From Siphonodentalium dalli (lineage: Eukaryota; Mollusca; Scaphopoda; Gadilida; Siphonodentaliidae): a stretch of 64,000 nucleotides of DNA. The DNA lies in assembly GCA_032622095.1 (NCBI GenBank), contig CP136066.1:101639319-101703318 (forward strand), written 5' to 3'. The notes under the pieces were generated by a model. That model saw only the letters and a program-made list of their open reading frames with translations. It was not told where the DNA came from and ran no database searches. The position numbers and the translations under genes were made by a program. Shown here piece by piece: positions 48,337 to 61,599 of this stretch (positions are counted from its first letter, which is position 1; every line of letters begins with the position of its first letter).

Positions 48337-50184
48337 TTCCATGCGAAATGGATTCTACATGGATTAATAAAGTAGGGCTATGTTCATAATTTGAAATGCT
48401 AAAATTTTCTGGGTAGCGAACATGGCGGATCACCACCAAAGATAATTGTTCTGGATCTCAGAATTAAAAATAAATACTTCCCGGACATGTATATTTCGAA
48501 TCTATGTGGCTCTCTTCAACAGTATATATATAGTTGAAACATGTGTTGTTTTATACAAATGATTTAGCATATGCAGGGATGGCGACTCTTCTTCCACTAT
48601 GAAAATGAAACGTAATGTTAATGAACTGACAAAATGCTTCATTCAAGTACCACAAAGTCTCCTTCAATATATATTTAATTGCAGAGAAATGCAAAGGAGC
48701 GCGATTATTGTGGCATACATATCATCATAACCAATACATCTCGCATGACATCTTGCAGTGACGGAAAAGGAATATAGCTGTCGATTAAATTTCAATAGAA
48801 TCCACGCTTATACAGCGTCACGCTAGTAAATGAATTCAGTTAACTGTTGTAATGTAAGAAATGCACACAATATGTTCCCACAGATCGATAACATTTAACA
48901 TATTAAGTAAATGCGCAATCAAAATCCAATCGGGAAATATCTATTACCAGCACCCGCTGATTGTCTTCTTTGAATAAATGTGATCAAGATAAGGGAAATC
49001 CTCGCGTGTGTTTGTATTCATTGACTTATTTGACGGGGATTAGAGATTATCTTAGATAGTACTTGACAGTTCCGCGTCGTTACCCAGACGTTGCACAAAC
49101 GCCGGTCCACATCACGCAACTCTTATGCTTTTTTAATAAACCCAACACAACAAAAGAACAAGACGCAGCGAGGACGTTGGCCGAAAATCGCTGTGTATCG
49201 ATGTCAAGTTTTGTCATACGACGTCTTAGAAAAGTTCGCATCTGTCACCGCCAATATCGGACTGTTATCTAAAAATGATGCACACGTGTGTAACGGTGTC
49301 TTGTCGACGTCGGTGCTGAAAACACCGGCTGCCAAAGAACATGGCGGCATGCGGCTTATCGGATTTCGTACTGAGTTTAAAATTGAGTGGTCCTGGAAGC
49401 GCAGATTTAGGATGTGTGGTGCTTGGTGTCGTGCTGGTAAATTCCGGTACGGTGTGATGCCTCCCTAGTTGTCACCATCTGGCATATTAATTATTTGCTG
49501 ACACCACTATTTAAGTGGTAGCCAATATATTACAAACGTCAACACAGAAAGTTTTGGTTCACCACTTCACTATATATTGCGTTGCAACATCTTGACATCT
49601 ACGCAGGGACGCGGCGACAGGGGTGGAGTGGTGGTGGGATCAACTATATCGTCGAAGATTATCAACAGATGGCATTTTCATGCCTGCATGTTCTGAAAGT
49701 TTGATTATCCAATCAGTATTTGGTGTGGAAATTGTTGTTTTAGACAAAAATTCGAATATTTTCTTAGCTTCAGTCAAATTATAGGACAAAAATGGAAATG
49801 GAATCATTTGGAAATTTCCCAAACGTTTAGGTTGGAAATTTAAAATAACTGGAAAACTTGCTAAGCCAAAATGGTATTTGCTTAATTTGTATATTTATTT
49901 CTGGTTCCAGGAGAGGGTTGGGTTTGTAGTTAGAAATCATAAAAAGATTGACCCTCCCCCCAACGGAGGAGACCTCTCCACGTCCGGGCTGCATCAACAA
50001 TACCAATTTGCAATTTAAATTTGGTGTTTCTAACGGAGATTTTGAAGAATATTTCATTAACGCTTATTTGATATGGAATATATATAGTATCAGTAATAAT
50101 ATTAGTCACGTATGGCCAGTATTTGTCATGTGTCACAAAAAGCTAAGACCTGGCAATAGTACCACCTTCTCAAAATAGAGGATA
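48337..50184. other. Gene-free block
   Basis: Contains a fragment of the TTGGAAATTT-rich repeat (about 49640-49850). A 125-codon frame at 49091-49468 has somewhat higher GC than its surroundings but no recognisable domain, start context or splice partner. Confidence 0.45.
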
Positions 50185-51060
50185 TCTATAATGAGTCGCA
50201 ATTTTTTCGAAATGTAGTATCGAGTGCACTAAATTCGATGCGAGCCGAGCTTAGCGAGGTTCGAATCGAATTTAGTGGACGAGGTTAATACATTCCGTAT
50301 ATAACTGCGACAAAGAATTGTACATCCAATTGATCACATAATCACATTTTAGCAAGGAAAAATGATCTCGAAACGGCTGGGTTGAGCAAAATTAAAATAT
50401 TGATTTCCGTATCACACCAAACGAGGGAGTAGAGACACATTCAAGAAAGCATATATATAGAGGATCTCACATGAGTTTCTATTTTATACGGAATTTATCA
50501 ACCGAGTTCACTAAATTCGATTTGAGCCGAGGTTTACCGAGGCTCAAATAGAATTTAGAGGACGAGGTTGATAAATTACGTATAAAATAGGACGAGTGTG
50601 AGATACCTTTTATCACATGATCAAATAAACCCGAAGCAACGCGAAATATTCATCGAAAACAACAATCATAAACTACAGCGATCGCAAGTTATTTGAAGAA
50701 CGCCGTGACGTCATCGCACGCGCTGATATTAAACGTGTCTATTACCGATAATTATGAAACTGCTTTTATGGCCAAATTATGTGATAAATATAGTTCCATT
50801 TTAAATGTGTCTTTTCATGTTGAAATGTTTTTTCAAACATCCTTATCACCCATGTTTATCTCAAAGTCAAGACTAAACAACCCAACACAAATCGAATATC
50901 ATAATTATATTCTAATTAACATATTAATAAAGTTCCGGCATTGTCATCGATATTATCGCGCTAAGCTCGTACGTCACTGCGCATGCCGATAATACACGTG
51001 TGTCTTACTAAACAATATGAGGCCGGGTGTAGGGGCTAATTATGTGATAAATATATATCT
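50185..51060 (+). repeat. Element P, uninterrupted copy
   Basis: Collinear (reverse complement) with 12376-12575 followed by 3770-4114, without the A+B block. Contains two palindromes of GTGCACTAAATTCGAT / ATCGAATTTAGTGGAC type at 50215-50285 and 50495-50580. About 350 bases of its centre have no counterpart in the intron copy. Confidence 0.65.
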
Positions 51061-53264
51061 GATCACCAAATACCTTGATTTCTTTACCTTCAGGTGTATT
51101 TAAATTAATTACATGTTCTCAATTACCATACATGGTTTGTGTTATACGAGCGACTGGACGCTCGGCACTAGAATGGCAAGCTCTCGAAAGATGTCGAGAC
51201 ATGTAGGGTATATAAATGTACATGTAGCTATTGCTATATAGAAAGTATGGAACTCTGCGTATGGGATAATCCCAATGTATGGGATAATCCCAATGTACTC
51301 TGGTGTACGTGAAAACGATTATCGATTTGTGATTGTGAAATTTAACACAAAAAATAAGTTGACGTTGTTCACAGAGGTTGATTTTCCAACCAGTATATTC
51401 AGTGAGAACTTTTAGAATTCTTCCAACTTTAGGGTGTATCAGGTAAGAAATTTACAACAATTGGACATCATGAGTTATAACAGTTAGAAATTTAATGTAT
51501 TAACTCCGGTCGCGGCGGGGGGGGGGGGCGGTGGGTGTAGCAAATGATGGAATCTCCCGTAATTGAGAGTTTTGTCAGGTTTAAGGGGGAGGGGGTGCAC
51601 TTGGAAGTTTCAAATATTCAAGGTGGACACCTCAAGCGGAGACCCTGTAGCCACACCCCATTCACACCCATTCAATCATTAGGCCTCAGTTCGTATACCG
51701 AGAAAACAAGATGCTAGAAATATGCGAATGTAGACAATATGGTACAATATCACAGTTCAGTGTGCATCCTACAGAGGGCCTGTACCTATCTACATTTAAT
51801 TTCCATAGAAAAGTGGCCAGAATTCAAAACACGAATGTCATGCTACAAATTTAATAGAATAAATAAATAAAATATTGAATCTCGCCATTGAATATGCCAC
51901 GGAATTTGACAGAACCGCAACAAAATACATTAGAGGTGAGAAAGACAAACAGACAGACAGATATAATCTTTTTCTATAGAGAAACAGGCGGTTTGTATGA
52001 ACTGGTTGCTGACTGCAAGATGTTCCACCGCCCTGATCAAACTAAGGCATTAGATTGTGTTTTCAACAATTTGTGTCATCATATGGATAAAAGCTTACTT
52101 AGAGACGAACACCTGGGAATCGGCATCGCTATCACCGTAAAATAGTGGTTCTATTTGTTCTATACTTATGGCAATCCTAATCCCACTGAGGTGAACAATC
52201 TTCCGCCTAATTGCTCTAAAAACATGCGGGTGTCCAGCCTCAATGGCAAAGGACAACGCAAACAGAGTTACATCCCCTGACGCACAATAAGAGGCTTATT
52301 CGTTGTAGGCGAGAGAATGATTAGCCCCCCGATTAACGACTGCTTGTGTTTCCATGCGATTTCTCGCCAAATAGACGAATCTACCTGCCAAAAGCGACCT
52401 AGTCTATTTAGCAAGCCAACGGAAGTTAAACGCAACCCCGTCTCTGTATCGTATCGAAAAAGCATGTCTTTATACACATACATGTCTTTAGATCCACGTT
52501 TTGCACCCAGACATGGCTATCAGTTCATATAATGTATTCCACTACATCTCGGAGATATTATTTGTTATAAAGCGCCGTCAGAAAATAAATTATGGTGATA
52601 ATTTGGCTTGGTCATATATATATAGCTATTAAAGATGTGTTAATATGATAATATGCAAGGCATATATAGAACGACCCCGGCATAACAGTAAGAAGACGGA
52701 CAATGCGAATGATTGTGCAAATAGTCGTGGAACTACATAGGCCTATATATACGCATGTCAGCGACGCGAATGCTTGATTAATAGTGTAGATCGTTTTGGA
52801 TGCCAGTGGACTTCGATAATTATATATGTCTTAATATAGCCTACCGGCCTTTGATAATAAAAGCCCCTATATTGTAATATATATAGTGAATGCTATATAT
52901 AGACTACAATGTACGTCGCTGCGATTAAGCGAAGACGACATGACACGTTCAGTCATGTCTGGATTCTGGCCCGCAGAGACAAATGACGTTTTGACGTCAT
53001 GACGCCGTAAATGCCTTCATTTAGCTAACAAATGAAACTGATCTAATAGGAACCTTTGCAGGACATATTCATAACAACTTACTTTTTATAAATAAATAAA
53101 TACTTCAGTTGTCCATTGCCACATATCGGAAGTTGTGAAATATTAAATTCGTTTCATTGCTGATTCCGCGATTTTGTGAAACCACTGCCGGAAGTCACGT
53201 GATTTTGTTTACGAAAAAGTTGTGTCGGTAAAAATTTCGCCTACACGGTATACTGTAAATTATA
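51061..53264. other. Gene-free block
   Basis: AT-rich. Contains a third TTGGAAATTT-type fragment (51365-51500), a poly-G run near 51518, and no exon I can defend. Confidence 0.45.
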
Positions 53265-53276
53265 TGTGACGTCACC

Positions 53277-53345
53277 GGTGCGTACGCCCGACGGTTACCT
53301 ATACACGGCCCGAGCTCGGCGCTAGCGCGCCGGGCGGGTTGTTAT
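53277..53345. promoter_or_regulatory. CpG-rich patch with consensus CRE
   Basis: TGACGTCA (53277-53284) followed by ACCGGTGCGTACG and a run of CpG-rich palindromes (GAGCTC, GCTAGC, GGCGCGCC-like) to about 53340. It is strikingly GC-rich for this window. It could be a CpG-rich promoter, but no downstream exon was recognised on either strand, so it may belong to a repeat. Confidence 0.3.
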
Positions 53346-53585
53346 TATAATAGTGTTACTATAAGGCAAAGTGCCTCTTGCTATCCCTAAAACTCTCTTA
53401 TTCCCGTTTCTCCCATGCCTGACTCAAATTCTGTTATAAATCACCAATTCTCCGAAAACCATTATTTCCAACCCTTCGAGTCTGAACTAACCCCTCCCGT
53501 ACTTATTGGGGACGGGTCATGGGGCCAAAGGGGAGAAGACTTCATATAAGTCACCGATCTTGTTATCTGATCCTCGTTTCCACAT

Positions 53586-56018
53586 AATATGATTACGTCA
53601 GTACGTATGGACAACCCAAAACACGTCCATCTATATACTGAAAAATGTATGTTTCATGGGAGTGCCTATATATACATTATGAGAATGGAGTAAAGTTGTG
53701 ACAAACACGTCCTTGTTAATTTTGGTGCCCCCTACCTGACCTGATGGTGCTTCGGTGACTTTGCACAGTAGGGGTGGTAAAGCTCGAGATTGCATGCTTG
53801 TTTGTGACTTGTGAGCTGATACACTCATGTGCCTAATCATTGTGACGGCCAATAATAGTGATAGTGGGGATTTGAGGCAGAAATTAATAATAGTGATAGC
53901 AATTTAACTCTATATACTGTATGTATCTATGCCAAATAATTTAATGATCGTTGAATTTTTTTTCCAAAATTAATAATCATGCAGCACATGCTGACAATAT
54001 TGTTAGGCATCTGAGTATATATTAACATTTAATTAATTGCCCGGGATAAATTACATGAGTGTAAGGGACGGAAAGCTAAATCAACCACAAAGTCACTTAA
54101 ATCATGCACTTTTAAGTTTGGACCTTCACGTAATCATGTACATTGAAATACATTATAAACTGATTAAGGAACAGGTATTTTATAATTTATTACCTGTACT
54201 GTTTTATTTTCATTGTTACAAACTTCCCTTTCGCAACAGCAAAAAGTTCCCATGGTTTGTACTGGTGGAATATATAATCTTGACGGGCATATGTACTAGC
54301 TAGAATAGAGATTCATGACATGATCTAAGAAAATGCTACCAGATTAACAAATTATATGACCATCTGGGATTGCCTCATGAGTCATGTATATATAGAAGGT
54401 CATGACAGTTCCACCAGCTTGGCATCGGACTTACGGTATTATATATAGCATAACCGATGATTCCAATGTGTCAAGTCGACAATAGAACATACACAAGGCT
54501 ATATCTAATAATGTTTCCACAAATAGCTATTATAGTTGTTAGTCCTGCTGACCGAGCTCCAGCTTAAATGTAGTCAATCCGATCATGAATACGCTCCTAA
54601 ATTACTAATTCTTTGGCTTCGCAGGGTTTCGAGGGTAACAAATATTTGATTCTAGTCAAGGAACCCACCCATCAAAGCTCAGAGTGATCAAATATCGATT
54701 TTTGTTATTACTCGAGATATGTAATAATATGTGGCCCAGAAATACGTGATCAAACGGAAGATCTCGTACAAAATTGCGGATGAATATGGATAACTCTAAA
54801 ATCAAGTGGTAATACGGCAAAATGTTGTGATACTTAAGTCTTAAGTGATAATACGGCCTTATTTTGTTGATAAATAAAAAGTTTTGGGAAATTTTATACC
54901 ATAGTTGACAGCGGTTAGCATTAATGATTTCGTCGCAATAAATCTATTCTGAGAACTAAAGAGTATTTTGAAGAAATGTTGTTGTTGTTGTATCTTGTTG
55001 ATATGGGACCGTCTGATCGGATTGAGTACCTTTAATGCTTAAAGTTTAAACTGAGAACACAGTGTTAGAATCATGATATATTTAATAGGTGAGAATGGTA
55101 AAATAAATCACCGTTAATGGCATTATTAACAGTTAATCACGTTTAACATGATCTGTCCATCACAGAAAACATAATTCATACCGTAGATGGAAAGTTGGAA
55201 ACTGTTCAAACATATCCTCTCACAACACTCAGTCATTCTGCAGTCTGCTGTCTATGCAGTGTGCCGAGAGCGAATGGGAGATGCTCTTCTTTTTCTTCAC
55301 TGACCAAGTTTATGGAATGACTTAGTCCACAGTGCACTTAACATTTAACAGAACAAGTCAAATCACCGTGAGTGGAGACCAGAGACCAGTGACCTTCATT
55401 TTCATATTTTTTCAGTCACAGATTCATTTTCATATTTTTTCAGTCACAGACTCATAATTAATCAGTTTCTTTTCCGACTGACTGAGTTTAATTTTCACTG
55501 TTCAACTTCAGAAGTCTGAATTGGAGGCTTTACACACAATGTATGCCCAATCGAGTGGCTTATACCCATAAAATTCAGTACGAGATTACGAGAACCACAA
55601 CTGAAGTTCGAATGGCAAGCGCCAATAACTAACTCCACTGGTCTGGTCGACGCCATTTTATGACGAAAATTACGTCATCATTTGCAACGTTGACCTAACT
55701 GAAACGGTACGGAATCTGACGAGGTTTGCCGAATGCTATGCATCTAGGTCAACTAAATCCACATTAATCATTTAATTTTGAATAAGGTTGATTTTGTTTT
55801 TCGAAGAAGAAAAATAAATTCGTTTTGTTAATTTGTCAATTCATTTTACAAGCTGGTTCGAGGTTATTCCTCAATGGCGGCCACCACTGGTCCCATAGGT
55901 CCGAATCGCCCGGATGTAAAAACATTCTTTTCAGGTTGATGAAGTATAGAAATTAGTGACATCATAACTATACTTGCGTCGCTTACGAACCGTAAAACAA
56001 CCTTTGGGTTGTGATTAT
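53586..56018 (+). mobile_element. Long repeat C (about 2.4 kb), shortened relative of A and B
   Basis: Starts AATATGATTACGTCAGTACG and ends ACAACCTTTGGGTTGTGATT, like A and B, with the same internal order but large deletions between about 53690 and 53760. It carries its own nested TTAA MITE (54568-55031). Flanks resemble ATAATATG on the left and ATTATGAT on the right, hinting at an AT-rich 8-9-bp target duplication. Confidence 0.7.
54568..55031 (+). mobile_element. TTAA-type MITE, 464 bp, nested in element C
   Basis: Flanked by TTAA at 54564-54567 and 55032-55035. The right end CGGATTGAGTACCT is canonical; the left end is mutated (ATGTAGTCAATCC). Element A at 6391-6410 reads CTCCCGGTTAATGCTTAAGG, a single TTAA at the same point, which proves precise insertion. 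Confidence 0.85.
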
Positions 56019-56143
56019 GATATTCATGCAAAATATTCCGGCAATATCTTCTGTGCTTAACATTATGAACATGCAGTACGAATGCAGGGTTCTTGTTATC
56101 TGCGATTACATCTGCGAAATCCGCTGTGAACGGGAAAGTTTCA

Positions 56144-56345
56144 CTGACCGTCCAGTAATCTAACTGATTTGATCTCCTATTAATATTTCCTAAATGATAT
56201 AGATTTCTCAAACTCAAAAGCGCCATGTTACACAAGTCAAGCAGTGCACAAGCACTAAACTTAAAATGGAATCAATCACAAACTAAAGAGTAAATTGAGT
56301 GCCCATGTTATGTATAGTATACCGTGTAAAGTGATTTATTAAAGA
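56144..56345 (+). repeat. 200-bp direct repeat, copy 1
   Basis: Shares ACTAAACTTAAAATGGAATC, GTTACACAAGTCAA and GTAAA-TGATTTATTAA blocks in order with 57500-57695. The function is unknown. Confidence 0.65.
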
Positions 56346-56909
56346 TACGGGCGGCGTTGGCGGTGGGTATACTGTTAAAATATTCACCTCCGTCAAAAAC
56401 CGCCATAAACAGAAAGAATAGTAAAATATACACAGACCTTGTTCTTACACCAATCAGAAATATGGCATAAACAGTATGTTATTGTAAATGTTTTCCCCTT
56501 TGTTATGTAAACAAAGCAAAAAACGTTACGTTACCTGGCTTTTGTTTAGATCCGGATATGGTAAACATAAAGAGCGTTATTTGTTACTGTTTTCCTGATA
56601 TGGAAATAATAAAGAGCGTTTATATAAGGTATGTGTGATTAACCAATAGAATTGCGCTGTGTTATATAAACAGAAGCACAACTTCTGTAACACGAGCAGG
56701 CTCTTGTTTATATACGTACACCATCGTACGTCTTGACGACAATATACTATTTAGCGCTGATTACGTTTGGCATATGAACAAAACTATGCATATTTTAATA
56801 TTCCTTCTGTTGATGGCGATTTGAACAAATATGAATATTTCTGCCACGAACGCCGCTCGTGCCTTTAACAACTGTATCAAGACAAGGCTATTATATCCGT
56901 AGTTACACA

Positions 56910-57125
56910 TACAGTAATGCCCTAAATAATCGACTCCTTAGCCACAGCAGAATTATGGTTAATTTTTCAGGATTTAGTCGGAAATATGGCTTGTTGCCAT
57001 TCATCGGAAAGCTCTCATTGAGAGCTTTCCGATGAATGGCAACAAGCCATATTTCCGACTAAATCCTAAAAAATTCTCCATATTCTGCTGTGGTTAAGAA
57101 GTTGATTATTTAGGGCATTACTGTA
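56910..57125. mobile_element. 216-bp near-perfect foldback element
   Basis: TACAGTAATGCCCTAAATAA...complement...GGGCATTACTGTA, with arms of about 105 bases meeting at AGCTCTCATTGAGAGCT and almost no loop. TA at both ends suggests TA targeting. Relatives are the half copy at 59632-59737 and the deleted copy at 16167-16221. No coding capacity. Confidence 0.88.
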
Positions 57126-57499
57126 TATATCTAATTGAGAAAAAGTTCTACCATCACTGTGAGACAATTGCAATCTGACCACACCCAAGATGTCTCCTCT
57201 GATCGTTTTGCAAAATTCACAGAAGCACAATTTATATTAAAATATTTAAAAATGTTTGGATATAATTGTATTGAATGTTCCATATATAGACAATAGGTGT
57301 TTGCTCTAAATGTTCGGATATTCTAAAGACCACGAACATGACAACTTGAGAAAATAATGGTACTTTTTTATTAACAGTGTCACTTTGGTCCATCAACGCC
57401 CTAACTAAATCAGCAGGGTCCACAAAGAACATATCATTATATACCAGGAGCATTATCTTGACTTGCGAAAGTCGTGGTGGAAGACTGAGTTTGATCAAC

Positions 57500-57695
57500 C
57501 GTCCAATAATCTAATCACTTTGATCTCAATTTAAAATTTCCGAATTATATAAATTTCGCAAACGCCAAAAGCGCAATGTTACACAAGTCAAACACTAAAC
57601 TTAAAATGGAATCAATCACAAAGTAAGAGTAAATCGAGCGGACAGCGTCCATGTTATCTAGTACCTTGTAAACTGATTTATTAACAATTCAGAAG
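57500..57695 (+). repeat. 200-bp direct repeat, copy 2
   Basis: Second copy of the repeat at 56144-56345, about 1.35 kb downstream. The foldback at 56910-57125 lies between the copies. Confidence 0.65.
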
Positions 57696-58236
57696 TCGTT
57701 ATCTGCATTATTAGCCCGGGCACCGATGGCCACGGAGAATTAACACACGACCGAAACAATATGCTCCATGCTGCTTAACATGGAAAATCCGCTGGTAACG
57801 ATTGAGCGATAGAAATCGTCATTATAACAACGTCCCAGACAATACCGTGTAAATTGTTAAATTATTGGACAAACTTTGACCATCTGTCATTAAGGAACTC
57901 TAAACGATTGACCCAGTGAAGACGTTGACAGGGACGTAATGCAAGCGCGGCAAAGATGATACAGGTCTTTTCTGCCGACAAAAGAAATCGATTTTTCACC
58001 GATGTTAGTGGTATCGGATATCGCATGTACCGTTCAGAACATCTTTTGCTTCAATTTGAACGTTTGTTCATCTGCGAAGGCAACTGTTCGCCTGTTCGTG
58101 GAAAGGTTTGCTATTCAGCGGCCCAAAGGAAATAACATGTATAAAAACATTAACCTGTTGAGATCATATGGCGAGAAAACACCGTCCAACTCTTTAGGAA
58201 GTAAAATTATACCCAAGCTTTTCGAAGAAAAGTGGG

Positions 58237-58238
<2 letters not shown>

Positions 58239-58301
<63 letters not shown>
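58239..58301. repeat. (TA)n microsatellite
   Basis: About 31 uninterrupted TA units. It creates an artefactual frame (58002-58373) reading alternating Tyr and Ile. Confidence 0.98.
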
Positions 58302-58303
<2 letters not shown>

Positions 58304-59631
58304 CTTTCTCCATCCGTCCGTATGTCTGTGCGCGCCAACGAAAGGGGTTTATGTGGTTTGGACTTTGGTTTAAATGTGGTTTAGGACTTTTTGGGTTTAA
58401 GAGCTTAAGCCCTTAAGCCTTTTTGTTTTTTCCATATTAACTGTTGTTTTTGCGGTCTATAAATGATTCTAACACAACTTTCTAAAAACCACATTGGAAA
58501 TTTTGTATGTCCACACTGTCCTTGCATTCAAGGACAAGGATTGAGGGCTTAAGCTCATTAACCCTGGACATTCATACTAATATATCTGTAAATAATTTTT
58601 ATTTTCTCCAGTACTGAAGAGCGTGCATAAAATACATAGACGTATACACATCAAATTACTAATAACATAGTTTACAGAGATACTACATGTGGTATATATG
58701 GTATGCTAATATCAATATTCAAAGTAGCCCTTAAACCTCTTTGGTTCACTTTTTGATGCCTCGTTTAAGCACGTAAACCAATACCCACTAAAACACGCTT
58801 TCGTTTGTCCGTCCGCGCGGACATTTATCTCATCCAAGATTATGGGATCTGAATGTAATTTTGTATGGAGATTCATCATCATGACTGACTGCTTTTATTT
58901 AAAGGTGTATAAAGCTGAAGGCATGCCCGTTTGAAGAATGTAACATTGAACTAATTATTTCCAAAGTTGTCCACAAGTTCAGAAATCACCACATCTGAAA
59001 TATATAAGTAAAATGAAAATAAGCCATACCCATGCAGCGGTTGTCATATAATGCCACTGGAAGCCGCGCCTATTCGAATAACGAATTAATTAGCCACAAA
59101 TATCGCAAATTCTCAACAACGAGAAACTTTTGCAAATAATCTACCCGTTTGTTTGGTTGATATATGAGGTTTATCTTCATTTTAGCCGCTACGTCATATC
59201 ACGACATCGTCAGTTTTATGAGTGGAGGAAATACCGCGTATATAGAGAGTTTATATCACGGGGAAATCACTTCACTGCGTATATAAACCACTGGCCTCGG
59301 GCAAGCACGTGACGCACTTTACCCATATACATAATTCCAGAATGAGAATTTACGTCCCTGACATATGTTTAAAATTTCACGTAAAGACAATGAAAATTAG
59401 CAAATTTACAATCCGTTTCATAGACCCACTCTAAATCTCCCATAGTAAATGCATGCGGCTTCCAGTCACTTCTTATTGTTGTGGGGAAGATCTAGACCAT
59501 GATGCACAATTCTAGCTATATCCGTAAAAAAGTCTATTGGCAATTTATGTTGACTTCGTGTACATCACTTTCTCCATACCTGAACATTTCTGTCACTGAG
59601 TTATTTCATCCTGAAATCTATAAAGTTGCCT
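58302..59631. other. Gene-free block
   Basis: AT-rich, with several CTTAAGCCCTTAAGCC-type short repeats near 58400-58420 and no recognisable gene. Confidence 0.45.
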
Positions 59632-59737
59632 AGAGCTTTCCGATGAATGGCAACAAGCCACATTTCCGACTAAATCCTGAAAAGTTACCCATAATTCTGC
59701 CGTGGTTAAGGAGTCGATTACTTAGGGCATTACTGTA
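59632..59737. mobile_element. Half copy of the TACAGTAATGCCC foldback
   Basis: Starts exactly at the foldback centre (AGAGCTTTCCGATG) and runs to GGGCATTACTGTA, so only one arm is present. Breakage at the dyad is the simplest explanation. Confidence 0.8.
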
Positions 59738-60083
59738 CATTGAATACGTGCAACATTAGGGAAATATATACATGCTCGGCCGTAGAACGAATGAATCATT
59801 GTGTGTTAAATTTTAATCCTTTCGCTCTCAAGATTGAGTTCAGATTCCACGATTTTCCGTCATCACGAGCACGCATGTTATTTGTGTGGATGTTCTCGCA
59901 TATTGATGAACGAGACGTGATCGCGAATTAACCTGGTCAGATTAGAGATTGACATTGATACTATTTTCATTGCATATGCTGGACCAATAACAATTTGAAT
60001 GAAACTTGTATCTATACTCACGTGCATGCGCCAGACACTGGACGTGTGTACCAAACACAGTCGTGTGGCGCACCTTTTCAAAC

Positions 60084-60420
60084 TATAGCTGAATTGGTCA
60101 CTCTCTCCAGATTGTTGTGCATAAAGGTACCCATGCTGGCTCCCAAAATTGTGATACAGTTATACCGTTACAGTTGAAGGGGGAATTGTGATACCCAGGT
60201 TAATAAAATTTCATTTACATGACAACCAAATATTCATTTATTGCGAACAAAATAATGACAACACCCAGTACTAAAGTTTCTTAATTTATACTCAATAAAG
60301 GCTGTCACACAGTCCTTGCCGCAGTCACTTTTAAGCCGCGTTCATGTTGTGAGACTTAAACATTAAAAATTCTCACCAACCTGGGTAATTTATCACGATT
60401 TCGGGTATCTTTATCACAAA
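60084..60420. mobile_element. Decayed relative of the 381-bp MITE
   Basis: GCTGAATTGGTCACTCTC at the left matches the terminus at 7457, and the interior keeps GTGATA-C-CAGGTTAATAAA and CTCACCAACCTGGGTAA-TTATCAC. The right end is lost at the junction with the neighbouring satellite element. Confidence 0.65.
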
Positions 60421-61568
60421 ATGAAAGTGTCAATGACACTGTAGCTAACTTCGGAAGGAGTTAATTTTTTTGCTGAGCAACGAATAGAATGATAAAGAAG
60501 AAGGAAGGTAAAACAAATATTATGCAGCAAAGGGCTTGTGTTGTGTAGATGAAATTATTTTCATTTCAAACATTTCACCAATAAATGTGGGCTGCACGGT
60601 GTGCCAATTGATTCAAATTTGAAATACAAGATGGTGAATTTTGGAAATGATCGATGGCTCCCAATTAGAGGTCATCCCGAAGATCCATATGCAGTTTGGC
60701 GACAATTGGATGAGGGATGTGGCCTGTAGGGTGTGCCGAAGGATTCAATCATTCAAAAAGTAAAATCCAAGATGACCGCTGGCAGCCATGTTTTTCTACG
60801 AATTTCGGAAAAATCGATGGCTCTCATCTAGAAGTCACCCTAAAGATCTCTATAACATTTGGTGATGATCGGATGAGGGATGTGGTCTGTATGCTGTGCC
60901 AAAGGATTTGGTTATGCAAAGAGTAAAATCCAAGATGGCTGCCAAATTGTTAAAATTCGATGGCTCCCATCTAGAGGTGATCCTAATCATGCCCGCAAGT
61001 TTAAAAACAATTCTCCAATAAATACAGGCTGCATGCTGTGCCGATGGACTCAAATTTGAAATCCAAGATGGCTGCCGGCGGCCATGTATTTTTAATGAAT
61101 TTCGGAAATAATCGATGGCTCCCATCTAGAGGTCACCCCGGAGATCCATTTGAAGTTTGGTGGCGATCAGATGAGCGATGCCAAAGGATTTAGTCATGCA
61201 AAGAGTAAAATTCAAGATGGCTGCTGACGGCCCTGTTTTCATTGAAAATCGCTAAAATTCGATAGCTCCCATCTAGAGGTGATCCTAAATATGCACGTCC
61301 ATTTTAGAAACATTTCTCCAATAGATGTGGGCTGCAGGGTGTGCCAATGGATTCATATTTGAAATACAAAAATGGCTGCTGGCGGCCATGTTTTTTTTAA
61401 CGAATTTCGGAAAAAATCCATGGGTCACATCTAGAGGTCACCCTGAATATCCATATGCAGTTTGGCGATGATCGGATGAACCAAAGAAAATTGTTGACGG
61501 ACGACGGACACCAAGCCATGGCAATAGCTCAAGCTTGATTTTTATGAAGTTGAGCTACACAACCGAGG
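60421..61568 (+). repeat. Hairpin-bounded satellite element, copy 2
   Basis: Opens with AAGTGTCAATGACACTGTAG and closes with GACGGACGACGGACACCAAG, CCATGGCAATAGCTCAAG and GAAGTTGAGCTACA. Units of about 150-165 bp repeat CCAAGATGGCTGCCGGCGGC, GATGGCTCCCATCTAGAGGT and GGATTTAGTCATGCAAAGAG (or close variants). Orientation is opposite to 47172-48336. Confidence 0.75.
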
Positions 61569-61599
61569 AACGTGACTAATTCAGTCAAACTATAGGTCA

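Noticed and set aside
49091-49468. 125-codon frame with relatively high GC
   Set aside because: No domain recognised and no credible exon structure around it.
50693-50992. Translation shared with the minus strand of 3896-4141, suggesting a conserved transposon protein
   Set aside because: Codon-by-codon comparison shows mostly non-synonymous differences, so the similarity is at DNA level between repeat copies and not purifying selection on a protein.
58002-58373. 123-codon frame with alternating Tyr-Ile
   Set aside because: Produced by reading through the (TA)n microsatellite.
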